Part shown: positions 6,235-6,314 of the stretch, in pieces
How the letters are laid out: each line of letters starts with the position of its first letter
Position numbering within the stretch: the stretch's first letter is position 1
DNA from: Deltaproteobacteria bacterium
GTDB lineage: Bacteria; Myxococcota_A; Polyangia; HGW-17
DNA length: 6,314 bases
Assembly (NCBI GenBank): GCA_003249585.1
Contig: QKIM01000299.1
Span: 1-6,314 of the forward strand
Direction of reading: 5' to 3'
The notes under the pieces: generated by a model
Databases searched by the model: none
The model's input: the letters and a program-made list of their open reading frames with translations, nothing else
Told to the model about the DNA's origin: nothing
Program-made: the position numbers and the translations under genes

Positions 6235-6314
6235 ACGCACCACCCCAAAACATCCGCGCGGCAGCCACCGCGAACCCACGCGCCGGCAGAAGATGGTCGC
6301 CTCCGAGATCTTCG
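6224..6314 (+). CDS. rbfA: Ribosome-binding factor A, N-terminal fragment (runs off the window)
   Basis: Only 30 codons are visible, so this call rests on context plus a short match. RbfA is a KH-fold protein that binds the 30S subunit and assists late 16S rRNA 5'-end maturation. The ATG at 6224 overlaps the ylxP end by 11 bases, a typical ylxP-rbfA arrangement, and a GAGG (6211-6214) precedes it by nine bases. The first 20 residues are basic and low-complexity (TNKRTTPKHPRGSHREP); then RRQKMVASEIF resembles the opening helix of RbfA (R-x2-K/R-V-A-x2-I). The KH domain lies beyond the right edge. Confidence 0.7.
   Translation, partial: MTNKRTTPKHPRGSHREPTRRQKMVASEIF

Noticed and set aside
4774..6279. 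501-codon open frame on the minus strand across the exported-protein, ylxP and rbfA genes
   Set aside because: It spans three plus-strand genes and their gap, and its Leu/Val/Gly/Asp-rich translation shows no family character.
1..6314. CRISPR array, insertion sequence, tRNA or rRNA
   Set aside because: No regularly spaced direct repeats, transposase motifs, terminal repeats or structured RNA gene sequences were seen.

Overview
This 6.3 kb window is high-GC bacterial chromosome (most codons end in G or C). A translation-factor pair (ylxP-rbfA) and an exported protein of unknown function sit beside a two-gene operon on the opposite strand. The exported protein's pattern (a WDxSII core, Lys/Arg-rich ends) recalls hypothetical proteins I associate with Myxococcota/Bradymonadales-type former Deltaproteobacteria. 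That placement is from memory and weak.

Positions 1-4355 (minus strand) hold two genes read right to left. The upstream gene (4355 to 1632) encodes a 907-residue protein. It has a SWIM zinc finger, an SNF2-like helicase core and, by pattern, a DEDD-type RNase H-fold exonuclease domain at the C-terminus. Both catalytic parts look damaged: helicase motif I ends K-R instead of K-T/S, the motif VI arginines are gone, and the exonuclease D-x-E motif has become N-x-Q. Its TGA stop overlaps, as TGATG, the ATG of a UvrA-family gene that runs off the left edge. That UvrA has both Walker A motifs that can be seen, the zinc cysteines and a recognisable UvrB-binding region. It lacks the insertion domain of about 110 residues and has R in place of the first Gly of the first ABC signature.

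Positions 4356-4860 are a divergent intergenic region, locally AT-rich. It contains an extended -10 promoter facing the operon, with two short inverted repeats over its -10 and -35 regions.

Positions 4861-6314 (plus strand) hold the exported protein gene (273 aa), then a 165-bp gap with a good sigma70-like promoter and two perfect hairpins, then ylxP (DUF503), whose end overlaps the start of rbfA. RbfA is a 30S maturation factor; ylxP commonly lies between infB and rbfA, but infB is not directly upstream here.

The most interesting content is the operon. A damage-recognition type ATPase is translationally coupled to a SWIM-SNF2 protein whose motor and nuclease centres both look inactivated. 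I infer a non-canonical DNA-damage or DNA-surveillance module in which the SNF2-like protein acts as a DNA-binding partner or scaffold. Nothing in the window proves this function.
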